NCBI RefSeq assembly: GCF_001956695.1
Contig: NZ_CP019070.1
Location: forward strand, 1,922,001 to 1,986,000
Direction: 5' to 3'
DNA from: Poseidonibacter parvus
Lineage (GTDB): Bacteria; Campylobacterota; Campylobacteria; Campylobacterales; Arcobacteraceae
Length of the DNA stretch: 64,000 nucleotides
Shown one piece after another: positions 1 to 7,612 of this stretch. The notes beneath the pieces are model-generated. The model saw only the letters and a program-made list of their open reading frames with translations. It ran no database searches and was not told where the DNA came from. Positions within the stretch are counted from its first letter, which is position 1; every line of letters begins with the position of its first letter. The position numbers and the translations under genes were made by a program.

Positions 1-771
1 TATATTGGCTTTTTTAGCTTTTTCTTTTGTAAATGTACCTATTATTTTTGAACCTATATATTCACCAATAACATCAGAAACAAATATCTCACCTTCTTCT
101 AAATATTGTATTTTTTTAAAGTAATTTTCTGAATTTATATAAGTATTTTCTTTTAATGAGACATCTAATTTTTTTTGATTTAATGATGAAACTTTATTAA
201 TTTCAATTCCTTCTAAATTGAAAAAAGATATTTCTTTATAAATAGGTATTAATTTTGTTTTTACTAAAGATTCCGGGTTGTAGTTAAAATCTGTTTTATT
301 ATCACTTAATATTTTAGGAGTAAAATTATTATTAGGTATTTTATTATCTATATACCATTTTTGTTTTTTATCATTATAATTATACTTATCATGAACTACT
401 ATTTCTTTTTCTTTGCTATTATAAAATTCTTTTAATGTCTTATCTGTAATATCAAGTTTTGATAAAAATAAAATATCAGAATCTCTTTGTTTTAAAAATT
501 CTGATACTCTATTTGCAATTTCTAAAGTAAGTCTTTCAAGTGATTCTTGAGATTTTTTATTTAAATTAGTAATACTATCGTTAATAGATTCATTTGCAGT
601 ATTAAGGATAATCTCTTTACTTTTATTAGATAAATAAGTAGTGCTCTTATTCATATATTCATTTAAATTTTTAATACTTATATAAGAAATGTAAGTCATC
701 ACTAATAAAGGAAGTATTTTAATTATTATAAATAATAAAATTAGTTTTATTTTAATTGTTAATTTACTCAT
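1..771 (-). CDS. membrane-bound sensor protein, N-terminal part (partial at left edge)
   Basis: Reading the minus strand from the ATG at 771 gives 257 uninterrupted codons that run off the window, so the C-terminal output domain is missing. The protein begins MSKLTIKIKLILLF, followed by a hydrophobic membrane segment (about residues 8-32). A long helical, Asn/Ser/Lys-rich region follows (about 33-100), then a presumably extracytoplasmic region with the motif TLEIANRVSEFLKQRDSD. This layout is typical of double-Cache-type sensors in chemoreceptors, diguanylate cyclases, SpoIIE-type phosphatases or histidine kinases of Arcobacter. Which output it has cannot be told from this fragment. The reading frame and start are clear; the exact family is inference. 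Confidence 0.75.
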   Translation of the reverse strand, partial: MSKLTIKIKLILLFIIIKILPLLVMTYISYISIKNLNEYMNKSTTYLSNKSKEIILNTANESINDSITNLNKKSQESLERLTLEIANRVSEFLKQRDSDILFLSKLDITDKTLKEFYNSKEKEIVVHDKYNYNDKKQKWYIDNKIPNNNFTPKILSDNKTDFNYNPESLVKTKLIPIYKEISFFNLEGIEINKVSSLNQKKLDVSLKENTYINSENYFKKIQYLEEGEIFVSDVIGEYIGSKIIGTFTKEKAKKANI

Positions 772-808
772 TAAAAATTATAACAGATAAATTTTAAATA
801 ACAAAATG

Positions 809-839
809 AAGCTAGCTAAAATAAGAATTTTAGCTAGTT
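809..839 (-). terminator. hairpin after uraA (probable terminator)
   Basis: Arms at 809-822 and 827-839 are complementary around a 4-base loop and lie just downstream of the uraA stop codon. The T-tract on the minus strand is short and interrupted, so the hairpin is clear but termination strength is uncertain. Confidence 0.55.
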
Positions 840-852
840 AATAATTGAAGTT

Positions 853-2091
853 TTATTCTTTTACAGCTTGTGGTAGTATTAGATTTAATAAAATTCCAAC
901 AATTGCACCAAGTCCAATTCCAGAAAAAGGTACTCCACCAAAGTTAAATGTCATTCCACCAATTGAAAATACTAAAATCATAGAAACAATAATCATATTT
1001 CTAGGACAAGTAAAATCAGTATTTGCTTTGATAAGTGTTGCTATACCTAAAGTTGCGATAATACCAAATAACAATAACATAATTCCACCCATTACAGGAG
1101 TTGGAATTGTTGATAATAAAGCACCAATTTTTCCTACAAAAGCTAAGGCAATTGCAAAAATTGCAGCCCAAGTCATAATTGCAGGATTATATGCTTTTGT
1201 AATAGTAACAGCACCTGTTACTTCAGAATAAGTAGTATTAGGAGGACCACCAAATAAAGCAGCTACTGAAGTAGCAAGACCATCACCTAATAATGTATTT
1301 TTTAAACCTGGCTTTTTTAAATAATCTTCTTTAGTAACATTTGAAATTGCTAACATATCACCAATATGTTCAATTGCAGGGGCAATTGCAATTGGCAAAA
1401 TAAAAATTATTGCTTGCCAGTTAAATTCAGGTGTAGTAAAATTAGGAATACTGAACCAAGCAGCTTGACCAACTGATGTAAAGTCAACTATTCCATAAAT
1501 TAAAGCAAGAATATATCCAATTATAATACCAGCTAATATAGGAATTAACTTAAACATTCCCTTACCTAATAAAGAGAAAAACACAGTTACAAGTAAGGCT
1601 ATCATTGAGATAACAATTGCAGTTTCAAACGGTACTAACACAATTGACCCATCACCTGTTTTTCCCATTGCCAAATTAACTGCAACAGGTGAAAGAATTA
1701 AACCAATTGACATAATAACAGGTCCAACTACAACTGCTGGTAATAATTTGTGAATAAAATTATCTCCTTTTAATCTAATAAGCATACTTAAAACTACATA
1801 CAATAACCCAGCAGCTACAAGCCCAGACATAGTTGCTGCAATTCCCCATGTTTGAACACCATAAGAAATTGGAGCTATAAAAGCAAATGAAGAAGCTAAA
1901 AATATTGGAGGTACCGCACCTCTATTTACAAATTGGAAAACTAAAGTTCCAATTCCTGCTGTAAAAAGTGCAACACTTGGATCAAGTCCTGTTAAAATTG
2001 GCACTAAAACAAGTGCACCAAAAGCTACAAATAAAAATTGTAAACCTAAAATAGAGTCTTTTGCTCTAAAATTGTAATCTGTGGGTTTCAT
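853..2091 (-). CDS. uraA: uracil permease (NCS2 family)
   Basis: This is an inner-membrane uracil:H+ symporter of the nucleobase/cation symporter-2 family, 412 aa as usual for UraA. The sequence is strongly hydrophobic with the expected series of transmembrane segments. The two substrate-binding signatures are present: IEHIGD with Glu241, and GGPPNTTYSEVTG with Glu290. These are the same residue numbers as the uracil-contacting glutamates known in E. coli UraA. It is divergently transcribed from upp, whose product converts imported uracil to UMP, so the pair forms a uracil salvage unit. A hairpin follows the stop codon. Specificity for uracil over xanthine rests on these motifs and on the neighbour. 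Confidence 0.93.
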   Translation of the reverse strand: MKPTDYNFRAKDSILGLQFLFVAFGALVLVPILTGLDPSVALFTAGIGTLVFQFVNRGAVPPIFLASSFAFIAPISYGVQTWGIAATMSGLVAAGLLYVVLSMLIRLKGDNFIHKLLPAVVVGPVIMSIGLILSPVAVNLAMGKTGDGSIVLVPFETAIVISMIALLVTVFFSLLGKGMFKLIPILAGIIIGYILALIYGIVDFTSVGQAAWFSIPNFTTPEFNWQAIIFILPIAIAPAIEHIGDMLAISNVTKEDYLKKPGLKNTLLGDGLATSVAALFGGPPNTTYSEVTGAVTITKAYNPAIMTWAAIFAIALAFVGKIGALLSTIPTPVMGGIMLLLFGIIATLGIATLIKANTDFTCPRNMIIVSMILVFSIGGMTFNFGGVPFSGIGLGAIVGILLNLILPQAVKE

Positions 2092-2108
2092 ATTACCTCT
2101 TGTGTTTT

Positions 2109-2134
2109 GATATTTTGTATCATATCGAAATATC
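2109..2134. promoter_or_regulatory. inverted repeat in the uraA/upp divergent promoter region
   Basis: GATATTT at 2109-2115 and AAATATC at 2128-2134 form a perfect 7-bp inverted repeat with a 12-bp centre. It sits just upstream of uraA and between it and upp. It could be an operator for pyrimidine-dependent control, but in DNA this A/T-rich it could be chance. Confidence 0.3.
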
Positions 2135-2157
2135 AGTTAATTAAAATTAAATTAATG

Positions 2158-2163
2158 TATAAT
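2158..2163 (+). promoter_or_regulatory. candidate -10 element for upp
   Basis: A consensus TATAAT lies about 80 bp upstream of the upp start within a periodic A/T-rich stretch, as in Campylobacterota sigma70 promoters, which often lack a clear -35. There is no other evidence for this site. Confidence 0.35.
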
Positions 2164-2243
2164 TTATAAGTAATTTTTTAGTAATATATAAGCTTTAAAA
2201 TTAAAGTAATTTTTAAACTTATAAACCAATAATAGGAATTAAA

Positions 2244-2864
2244 ATGTATAAAGAAAGTACAAATGTTGTTGTAAAACATCTTGTAAATAGATTAAGAGAT
2301 GTAAGAACAACATCAAATGAGTTTAGACTAACTATTGAAGAAATATCAAGAGTAGTAGCCTGCGAGGCACTAAATGACTTTGAAACAGTAAGCCAAAATA
2401 TTAATACATGGCAAGGTTCTTTAGATGTAGAAATGATTGAAGTACAAAAATTAGTACTTGTTCCTATTTTAAGAGCAGGTGAACCAATGCTTACAGGTAT
2501 TTTAAAAACTCTTCCTTATGCAAAAAGTGGTTTTTTAGCAATGAAAAGAGATGAAGAAACATCTTTAAGTAAACTTTTTTATGAAAATATTCCTAGTTTA
2601 GAAGGAAGAACTGTTTTACTACTAGACCCTATGATTGCAACCGGAGGTTCTTTAATTGATGGAATTGATTATTTAAAAACTAAAAATCCTAAAAGAATTA
2701 TTTGTCTAAATGTTTTAGGTTCACCTTTTGGAGTTCAGAAAGTACAAGAAGCACACCCTGATGTAGATATTTTCATAGCTCAAATTGATGAAAGATTAGA
2801 TGAAAACAACTATATAAGACCAGGTCTTGGAGATGCAGGTGACCGAGCTTTTAATACAAACTAA
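2244..2864 (+). CDS. upp: uracil phosphoribosyltransferase
   Basis: This cytoplasmic enzyme makes UMP from uracil and PRPP in pyrimidine salvage. The 206-aa length matches the family. Key motifs are the PRPP-binding loop LLLDPMIATGGSLIDG (about residues 129-144), the early VPILRAGEPM segment, and a C-terminal uracil-binding stretch IRPGLGDAGDRAFNT. The ATG at 2244 is preceded by AATAGGAATTAAA, which contains a Shine-Dalgarno-like AGGA. It is divergent from the uracil permease gene, so the two probably answer to the same pyrimidine signal. It converges with the epimerase-like gene at 2883. Confidence 0.96.
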   Translation: MYKESTNVVVKHLVNRLRDVRTTSNEFRLTIEEISRVVACEALNDFETVSQNINTWQGSLDVEMIEVQKLVLVPILRAGEPMLTGILKTLPYAKSGFLAMKRDEETSLSKLFYENIPSLEGRTVLLLDPMIATGGSLIDGIDYLKTKNPKRIICLNVLGSPFGVQKVQEAHPDVDIFIAQIDERLDENNYIRPGLGDAGDRAFNTN

Positions 2865-2882
2865 AATTTTAAATTATTAGTG

Positions 2883-3644
2883 TTAATACTCAAAGGGGTT
2901 TGGATATTTATATTCAAATCCTAAACTTGAAATTTTACTTCCATCTATAATTCTATTTTTAATACCTTTTTCATTCTTGAAAATCGATTCTTTAAATCCA
3001 TGTTTCTGTGCATTATGTAAGTATATTTCTTCTTTTGTTGGATGTTCTTTTGAACACAAATTAAAAATTCCATTTATATTATTATTGATTACAAAATAAG
3101 TTGCACTAATTACATCATCTCTATGTATGTAATTTATTTTTATATCCTTATCATTTACTATTTTTGAAGAAGAACGCTTACCTGCAACTCTGTTATAACC
3201 CATAAGTCCAGAGCATCTAAAAATGACATCAGTTTTATCTTTTATTAAAAGTTCAGATTCATAAACTTTAGGGGACTTTTCATTTGATAATTTTGAATCT
3301 TCTTTATAAATTCCATCTTCACTTGCATAAATAGATGTAGAGCTTACAAATATAATCTTTTTTATATCTTTTATTTTATTATGAGAATAAATTTTTTCTA
3401 AGAATGATGAATAATCTTCAAACTTTGAAGGTGGAAAATTTATAAATAGATAATCAGTTTGTAATAATTTATCTAAAAAACTCAAATTTTGCTCATTTAA
3501 TAAAAAAACATCTAAACCTAGCTCTTGAAACTTTTGTCTATTTTTTTCATCTTTAATTGATACTTTTACATTGTAGTTTTTTTTTAATTCACAAGCAAGT
3601 GGAAGACCTAACCACCCTGCTCCTAATATTGTAAATGTTTTCAT
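2883..3644 (-). CDS. NAD(P)-binding sugar epimerase/dehydratase-like protein (extended SDR)
   Basis: This 253-aa Rossmann-fold protein is related to NAD-dependent epimerases (YeeZ-like atypical SDRs). The N-terminus carries the dinucleotide-binding signature ILGAGWLGLPLA (about residues 6-17), and a central FVSSTSIYASEDG segment matches the SDR catalytic strand. The usual YxxxK is not obvious; a Tyr-rich stretch KSPKVYESELL lies near the expected place, which suggests an atypical SDR. Its start overlaps the stop of the channel gene by 4 bp, so the two are translationally coupled. The substrate is unknown. The family is fairly sure; no specific reaction can be given. Confidence 0.7.
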   Translation of the reverse strand: MKTFTILGAGWLGLPLACELKKNYNVKVSIKDEKNRQKFQELGLDVFLLNEQNLSFLDKLLQTDYLFINFPPSKFEDYSSFLEKIYSHNKIKDIKKIIFVSSTSIYASEDGIYKEDSKLSNEKSPKVYESELLIKDKTDVIFRCSGLMGYNRVAGKRSSSKIVNDKDIKINYIHRDDVISATYFVINNNINGIFNLCSKEHPTKEEIYLHNAQKHGFKESIFKNEKGIKNRIIDGSKISSLGFEYKYPNPFEY

Positions 3645-4444
3645 TTATCTTTCTCTTTTAATTCTTGAACTTCTGTTCTTAAAGATTTTATTTCTTCAAG
3701 CAGTATATCTAATTTTAAACTATCTTCATGAATCTCTTTTTTCATCTCTTCTTCTTGAAGTTTTTGCATTTCACCAATAATAACAGCAACAAATAAATTG
3801 AAAAATACAAAAGCTGCAATAATTACAAAAGAAACAAAATAAACCCAAGCCCATGGATAAACTTCCATAGCCTCATACATTACATCTGTCCAATCTTCAA
3901 AAGTTAGAACTCTAAATAATGTAAGCATTGAAATTAAGAAATCTTTCCAAAGTCCTGAAGGCAAGTCTACAAAGAAAAAACTTCCAATAATTGCATAAAT
4001 ATAGAAGATTATAAATAATAAAATTACAATATCAATAATAGAAGGAATTGCTTTAATAAGCATATCAATAATTGCTTTTAATTCTGGACGTGCAGTGAAT
4101 AATCTTAAGATTCTAAATACTCTCATAAGTCTTGCAATTGCAGCGAAACTTGATGACTCTAAAGGTAAAAGAGTAATTACAACAATAACAAAATCAAAAA
4201 TATTCCAACCTGATTTAAAAAAGTTTGCAAACTTTTTCTCAGCAACCATTTTAATTGCTAATTCAAAAACAAAATATATAGTTACAAAATAATCAGCAAC
4301 TTTTAAAAATAAATTATAATTAGTCTCAACTTCGTCTAAAGTCTTAAAACCTAAAATACAAGCGTAAGCAATAATAATGAAAGTTGTTAAATTAGAAAAC
4401 CACTTTGAATCTCTAACTTCTTCAATTTTTTGCATTGTAGTCAT
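3641..4444 (-). CDS. voltage-gated-type cation channel (bacterial Nav/Cav ion transporter family)
   Basis: This 267-aa six-helix channel subunit would act as a homotetramer in the inner membrane. S1-S4 form a voltage sensor. S4 has arginines every third residue (Arg105, 108, 111, 114, with Arg119 beyond). S5 and S6 flank the pore loop VLTFEDWTDVMYEAM. After S6 comes a charged C-terminal helix (about 223-266, heptad-like LxxEIxxLRxEVxELK) resembling the coiled coil of bacterial Nav channels. The filter T181-F-E183-D184-W185-T186-D187 differs from the Na+ filter TLESWSM of NavAb. It resembles the acidic, Ca2+-selective engineered CavAb filter (DDWSD). Fold and family are clear; ion selectivity is inference. 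Confidence 0.88.
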   Translation of the reverse strand: MTTMQKIEEVRDSKWFSNLTTFIIIAYACILGFKTLDEVETNYNLFLKVADYFVTIYFVFELAIKMVAEKKFANFFKSGWNIFDFVIVVITLLPLESSSFAAIARLMRVFRILRLFTARPELKAIIDMLIKAIPSIIDIVILLFIIFYIYAIIGSFFFVDLPSGLWKDFLISMLTLFRVLTFEDWTDVMYEAMEVYPWAWVYFVSFVIIAAFVFFNLFVAVIIGEMQKLQEEEMKKEIHEDSLKLDILLEEIKSLRTEVQELKEKDK

Positions 4445-4448
4445 TTAA

Positions 4449-4835
4449 TTATTCCTTTAATAAGCTATAAGTTACTACTAACCAAGCAATAATTAATAAA
4501 GTTCCACCAATTGGAGTGATAGCTCCAAGTATTGGTAAATTTAAAACAACCAAAGCGTATAATGAAAAAGAAAATATTATCATTCCAATAATTATAAGCC
4601 ATGCACTTAGTCTTAATTTTTTTGAATCAGGTTTAAAATTAATTAAAAAAGCCACTATAAAAAGACCAAGAGTATTATAAAATTGATACTGTATTCCAGT
4701 ATTGTATATTTTTAACATTGAGTCTGTTACTATTGATTTAAGTCCATGTGCACCAAAAGCACCAAGAGCAATTGAAAGAGCCATCATAAAAGAGGCAATT
4801 GCTAGAAATTTTTTACTGTTATTATTAAGTGTCAT
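4449..4835 (-). CDS. DUF423 family small membrane protein
   Basis: This 128-aa integral membrane protein has four predicted transmembrane segments and the family signature LGAFGAHGLK near the N-terminus (about residues 24-33), followed by YQFYNTLGLF. DUF423 (YgdD-type) proteins are widespread but their function is unknown. It lies 4 bp upstream of the cation channel gene on the same strand and is probably co-transcribed with it. No catalytic residues can be identified. Confidence 0.85.
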   Translation of the reverse strand: MTLNNNSKKFLAIASFMMALSIALGAFGAHGLKSIVTDSMLKIYNTGIQYQFYNTLGLFIVAFLINFKPDSKKLRLSAWLIIIGMIIFSFSLYALVVLNLPILGAITPIGGTLLIIAWLVVTYSLLKE

Positions 4836-4892
4836 AATACTTCCAAAAGTTAATTTTTGCGAAGTATATCAAAAAAAAGTTAATAAAATATT

Positions 4893-5174
4893 TTATTTAC
4901 TTTTAGATATTTTTTCTAAGGACTTATCTTTTGAGAATCCTGCGCCTTTTTTTTCTTTTTTGACTAATTCTAAATCATTAATTAATGTTTTATAGTCAAT
5001 TCCTTCTTTGTTCATATAGGCAAAACAAGCAGCGATAGATGCAATTGCATTAGGAACTTCTTTCTTCTTTTTATAAGCTTGAATATTTTTTTCACTAACT
5101 TTAATTAATGCTGTAAATTTAGGAATTGTAAGTTCTGCGTCCAAAAGTAATTTTTTAAAATCTATAAAAGTCAT
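4893..5174 (-). CDS. conserved small hypothetical protein, helix-turn-helix-like
   Basis: This 93-aa basic protein begins MTFIDFKKLLLDAELTIPKFTALIKVSEKNIQAYKKKKEVPNA without the full motif being certain. The spacing of LTIPKFTALIKVSEKNIQAY resembles a Cro-like helix-turn-helix, with the C-terminus rich in Lys (EKKGAGFSKDK). Such short proteins recur in Campylobacterota next to housekeeping genes. A DNA-binding role is only suggested. The coding potential, ATG start and conserved-looking sequence make it a likely real gene. It is followed closely by the DUF423 gene on the same strand. Confidence 0.6.
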   Translation of the reverse strand: MTFIDFKKLLLDAELTIPKFTALIKVSEKNIQAYKKKKEVPNAIASIAACFAYMNKEGIDYKTLINDLELVKKEKKGAGFSKDKSLEKISKSK

Positions 5175-5272
5175 TTGTTTTCCAGTAGTTTTTTTAAATT
5201 ATACAAAGTAGAATGTAAAAGTTAGGTAAAAGTTCAAGATTTATATATAAAAGTAATATTTTATGTAGTTCT

Positions 5273-5294
5273 GAATCCTAATAAATTAGGATTC
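5273..5294. terminator. hairpin downstream of the purine phosphoribosyltransferase gene
   Basis: A perfect 10-bp stem (5273-5282 with 5285-5294) with a 2-base loop directly follows the stop codon at 5300. A T-rich tail exists only on the plus side, so minus-strand termination would be weak. It may instead stabilise the 3-prime end of the mRNA. Confidence 0.4.
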
Positions 5295-5299
5295 AATTT

Positions 5300-5746
5300 T
5301 TATTTTACATCAACTTCCCAGAAGAAATCAATCCATTGAGTCGCTTCTCTTACCGTATAGTCAGGTTGTAAAACTGCAGTTTTTTTATAAAATAGCGTTG
5401 CTAATTTGAATTCTACATTTGGAAACTTTTCTTTTAATATTTTTAAAATTTGTTCCATTGTTTCACCTGAATCAACAATATCATCAATAATTAAAACCCT
5501 TTTTGCATGTGATACATCAGGAATATTAAAAATATTGAATGTATCAAGCTTTAAATCACCTTCATAATGAACAGAATTTAAGCTATATAAATTTCTCATA
5601 TCCATTGCTTGTGCCATTAAATGAGCTAATGTCAAACCACCTCTTGCAACTGCAAGTAATACATCTGGCTCATAATCTCTACAAGAGTTTACTAATTTTT
5701 GTGTATCTTCTTTAAATAAATCATAACTATAATAAAGTTTTTCCAA
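5300..5746 (-). CDS. purine phosphoribosyltransferase (hypoxanthine/xanthine/guanine type)
   Basis: This cytoplasmic type I phosphoribosyltransferase of 148 aa transfers phosphoribosyl from PRPP to a purine base for salvage. The PRPP loop VLIIDDIVDSGETM (about residues 85-98) has the two adjacent acidic residues of the family, and ARGGLTLAHLMAQ (about 34-46) is the flexible-loop side. The neighbouring gene, 9 bp downstream of the permease stop, is an NCS2 purine permease on the same strand, so import and phosphoribosylation are coupled. Length and motifs resemble Gpt and other short Campylobacterota purine PRTs. The preferred base (xanthine, guanine or hypoxanthine) cannot be decided. Confidence 0.85.
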   Translation of the reverse strand: MEKLYYSYDLFKEDTQKLVNSCRDYEPDVLLAVARGGLTLAHLMAQAMDMRNLYSLNSVHYEGDLKLDTFNIFNIPDVSHAKRVLIIDDIVDSGETMEQILKILKEKFPNVEFKLATLFYKKTAVLQPDYTVREATQWIDFFWEVDVK

Positions 5747-5755
5747 AATTTTTCC

Positions 5756-7048
5756 TTATAAAATAAATGCTAATGCACTAATAAATGTTATTACTAAAAT
5801 ACCAATATTCAAATCACTAAACTCTTTTTTAGCTAATTTTATAATTGTATAAACTAAAAAACCTGCTGCTATACCATTTGTAATAGAGAAAGTTAATGGC
5901 ATTAAAATTACAATTAAAAATGCTCCTGCACTTGTTGCTAAATCAGAATCTTCAAAATTTATTTTTCCAAGTTCTGTAAACATTAAAACACCAACAACAA
6001 CTAAAACAGGATAAATTGCATTTGCAGGAATTGCTTTAAATAAAGGAAGCATAAATAAAGTAGTTACAAAAAACATTGCTGTAAATACAGCAGTTAAACC
6101 AGTACGTCCACCCTCTTCAACTCCTGATGCACTTTCAATAAATGCTGTTGTAGTTGAAACTCCAACTAATGCACCTGCAGTTGTTGCAATTGCATCTGCT
6201 TCAAGCGTTTTTTGTAATGACTTATCATTTTTGTTATTTTCTTGAAATAACTTAGCTCTAGTCCCTACTCCTGTTAAAGTACCTAAAGTATCAAACATAT
6301 CAGTAATTAAGAATGTAATAATCACAGGTAATAAAGATAAAGTAAAAGCACTTAAAATATCAAGTTCCATAAAAATAGGTGAAATTGAAGCAGGCGTAGA
6401 GATGACACTTTGAGGTAATGCACCAAGACCTAGAATCCAAGCTACAATTGATGTAATAGCAATTGAAAGAATAAATGCACCTTTAATTCTATAAGCATAA
6501 AAAGAAAATGCAAGAATTAAACCTAAAACTCCAAGTAGTACATTTGAATTTGAAAAATCACCTAAGGTAACTAATGTAGCTTCACTTGCACTAATCATTC
6601 CCATTTGCTTTAAACCAATAAAAGCAATAAAAGAACCAATACCCGCAGAAATTGCTCGTCTTAAACTCATAGGAATTGATGTCATAATCCAAACTCTAAA
6701 ATTTGTTAAAGATAAAATTACAAATAATATACCAGATAAAAATACAATACCAAGTGCTGTTTCCCAAGGAATTTTCATACCTAAAACTAAGCCATAAGAA
6801 AAGTATGCATTAAGTCCCATACCAACACTCATTGCAATTGGAGTGTTTGACCAAAGTCCTGAGAAAAGTGTTGCTAAAATAGTAATAATAGCAGTTGCAG
6901 TTACAACTGCATCCATAGGTAAACCTGCATCTGCAAGTATAAAACCATTAACTGGAACAATATACATCATTGTTAAAAAAGTAGTAAACCCAGCTGAAAG
7001 CTCAGTTTTAACTGTTGTGTTATGCTCTTTTAATTTAAAGAAGTTCAC
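5756..7048 (-). CDS. purine permease, AzgA-like NCS2 family
   Basis: This 430-aa multi-pass inner-membrane transporter of the AzgA/GhxP/PbuG branch of NCS2 takes up hypoxanthine, guanine or adenine. Diagnostic segments are FTTFLTMMYIVPVN near the N-terminus (about residues 22-35), FLITDMFDTLGTLTGVG (about 245-262) and STTTAFIESASGVEEGGRTG (about 298-317). The last contains the substrate-site Glu and Gly residues. It is transcribed first, with the purine phosphoribosyltransferase following 9 bp after, which makes a purine salvage operon. I looked for a purine-type riboswitch in the 205-bp upstream region and did not see one. Confidence 0.9.
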   Translation of the reverse strand: MNFFKLKEHNTTVKTELSAGFTTFLTMMYIVPVNGFILADAGLPMDAVVTATAIITILATLFSGLWSNTPIAMSVGMGLNAYFSYGLVLGMKIPWETALGIVFLSGILFVILSLTNFRVWIMTSIPMSLRRAISAGIGSFIAFIGLKQMGMISASEATLVTLGDFSNSNVLLGVLGLILAFSFYAYRIKGAFILSIAITSIVAWILGLGALPQSVISTPASISPIFMELDILSAFTLSLLPVIITFLITDMFDTLGTLTGVGTRAKLFQENNKNDKSLQKTLEADAIATTAGALVGVSTTTAFIESASGVEEGGRTGLTAVFTAMFFVTTLFMLPLFKAIPANAIYPVLVVVGVLMFTELGKINFEDSDLATSAGAFLIVILMPLTFSITNGIAAGFLVYTIIKLAKKEFSDLNIGILVITFISALAFIL

Positions 7049-7183
7049 AATTTATCCTTATTTTTTAAATAAGCGCAAAGTATACTCAAACTTAAATAAA
7101 AATTAATATAAAAGATGTATAAACAATAACAATATTGTAATATTTTGAAATTAATCTGAATTATAAGAAAGATATTTATTTTT

Positions 7184-7199
7184 ATTGATAGCCATCAAT
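7184..7199. promoter_or_regulatory. FNR/CRP-family operator (perfect TTGAT-N4-ATCAA palindrome)
   Basis: TTGAT at 7185-7189 and ATCAA at 7194-7198 form a perfect FNR consensus, extended by one base on each side. The centre is about 62 bp upstream of the ATG at 7254. A TATTAA at 7218-7223 would place the site close to the -40 position expected for class II activation. The regulator is inferred to be an oxygen- or NO-sensing FNR/NssR/DNR-type protein; which one is not known. Confidence 0.75.
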
Positions 7200-7253
7200 G
7201 TTATTAAAAATAAAAAATATTAAAATTACAACAATAACTTTTAGGAGATTAAA

Positions 7254-7598
7254 ATGCAATTATTACCCAAAGATGCGAAAAAAATTGAAATAGAAGGTTC
7301 AACAGTAGATTTTTATAAATATATTAAAGATGGTATCTCATACTATTATTTTGACACTTCTGAATGTGGACCACCAGAACCAATGGTTAATGCAATGGCA
7401 GGCTTACAATTATTAGATAAAAACTCTAAACTAATTATGATCAATCATAAACCACCAATGGGATTATTCCCAAAAATCCAACAAAACTTTAATTATGAAA
7501 TAGATGAAATTGAAAATGGAATGCACAGCGTTACTTTTACATCTAAAGACGGAGAAAACAAAGAAACTGATTTCTCTCAAACTTCTTGTGCAGGATAA
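7254..7598 (+). CDS. DUF2249 domain protein
   Basis: This 114-aa soluble protein carries the DUF2249 signature: TSECGPPEPMVNAMAGLQLL (about residues 37-56), then LIMINHKPPMGLFPKIQ (about 63-79). The family is typically found with hemerythrin-like, DUF59 and NO- or denitrification-related genes. Its biochemical function is not established, although redox or metal-centre handling has been suggested from context. AGGAG precedes the ATG. It is the first gene of a three-gene operon behind an FNR-type box, with the membrane protein beginning 15 bp after its stop. A C-terminal Cys lies in SCAG. Confidence 0.8.
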   Translation: MQLLPKDAKKIEIEGSTVDFYKYIKDGISYYYFDTSECGPPEPMVNAMAGLQLLDKNSKLIMINHKPPMGLFPKIQQNFNYEIDEIENGMHSVTFTSKDGENKETDFSQTSCAG

Positions 7599-7612
7599 GA
7601 AAAGAGTTTCAA

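Noticed and set aside
845-1231. Plus-strand ORF over uraA
   Set aside because: Antisense shadow of the uracil permease with a Pro/Ile/Lys-rich composition and no family features.
7049-7183. Purine riboswitch upstream of the purine permease
   Set aside because: I looked for the conserved three-way-junction core and hairpin loops and saw none; the stretch is plain A/T-rich DNA.
7586-7612. Upstream ATG start of the oxidase-like membrane protein
   Set aside because: It lies inside the upstream gene's last codons and adds a charged nonapeptide; the ATG at 7613 after the stop is more likely.
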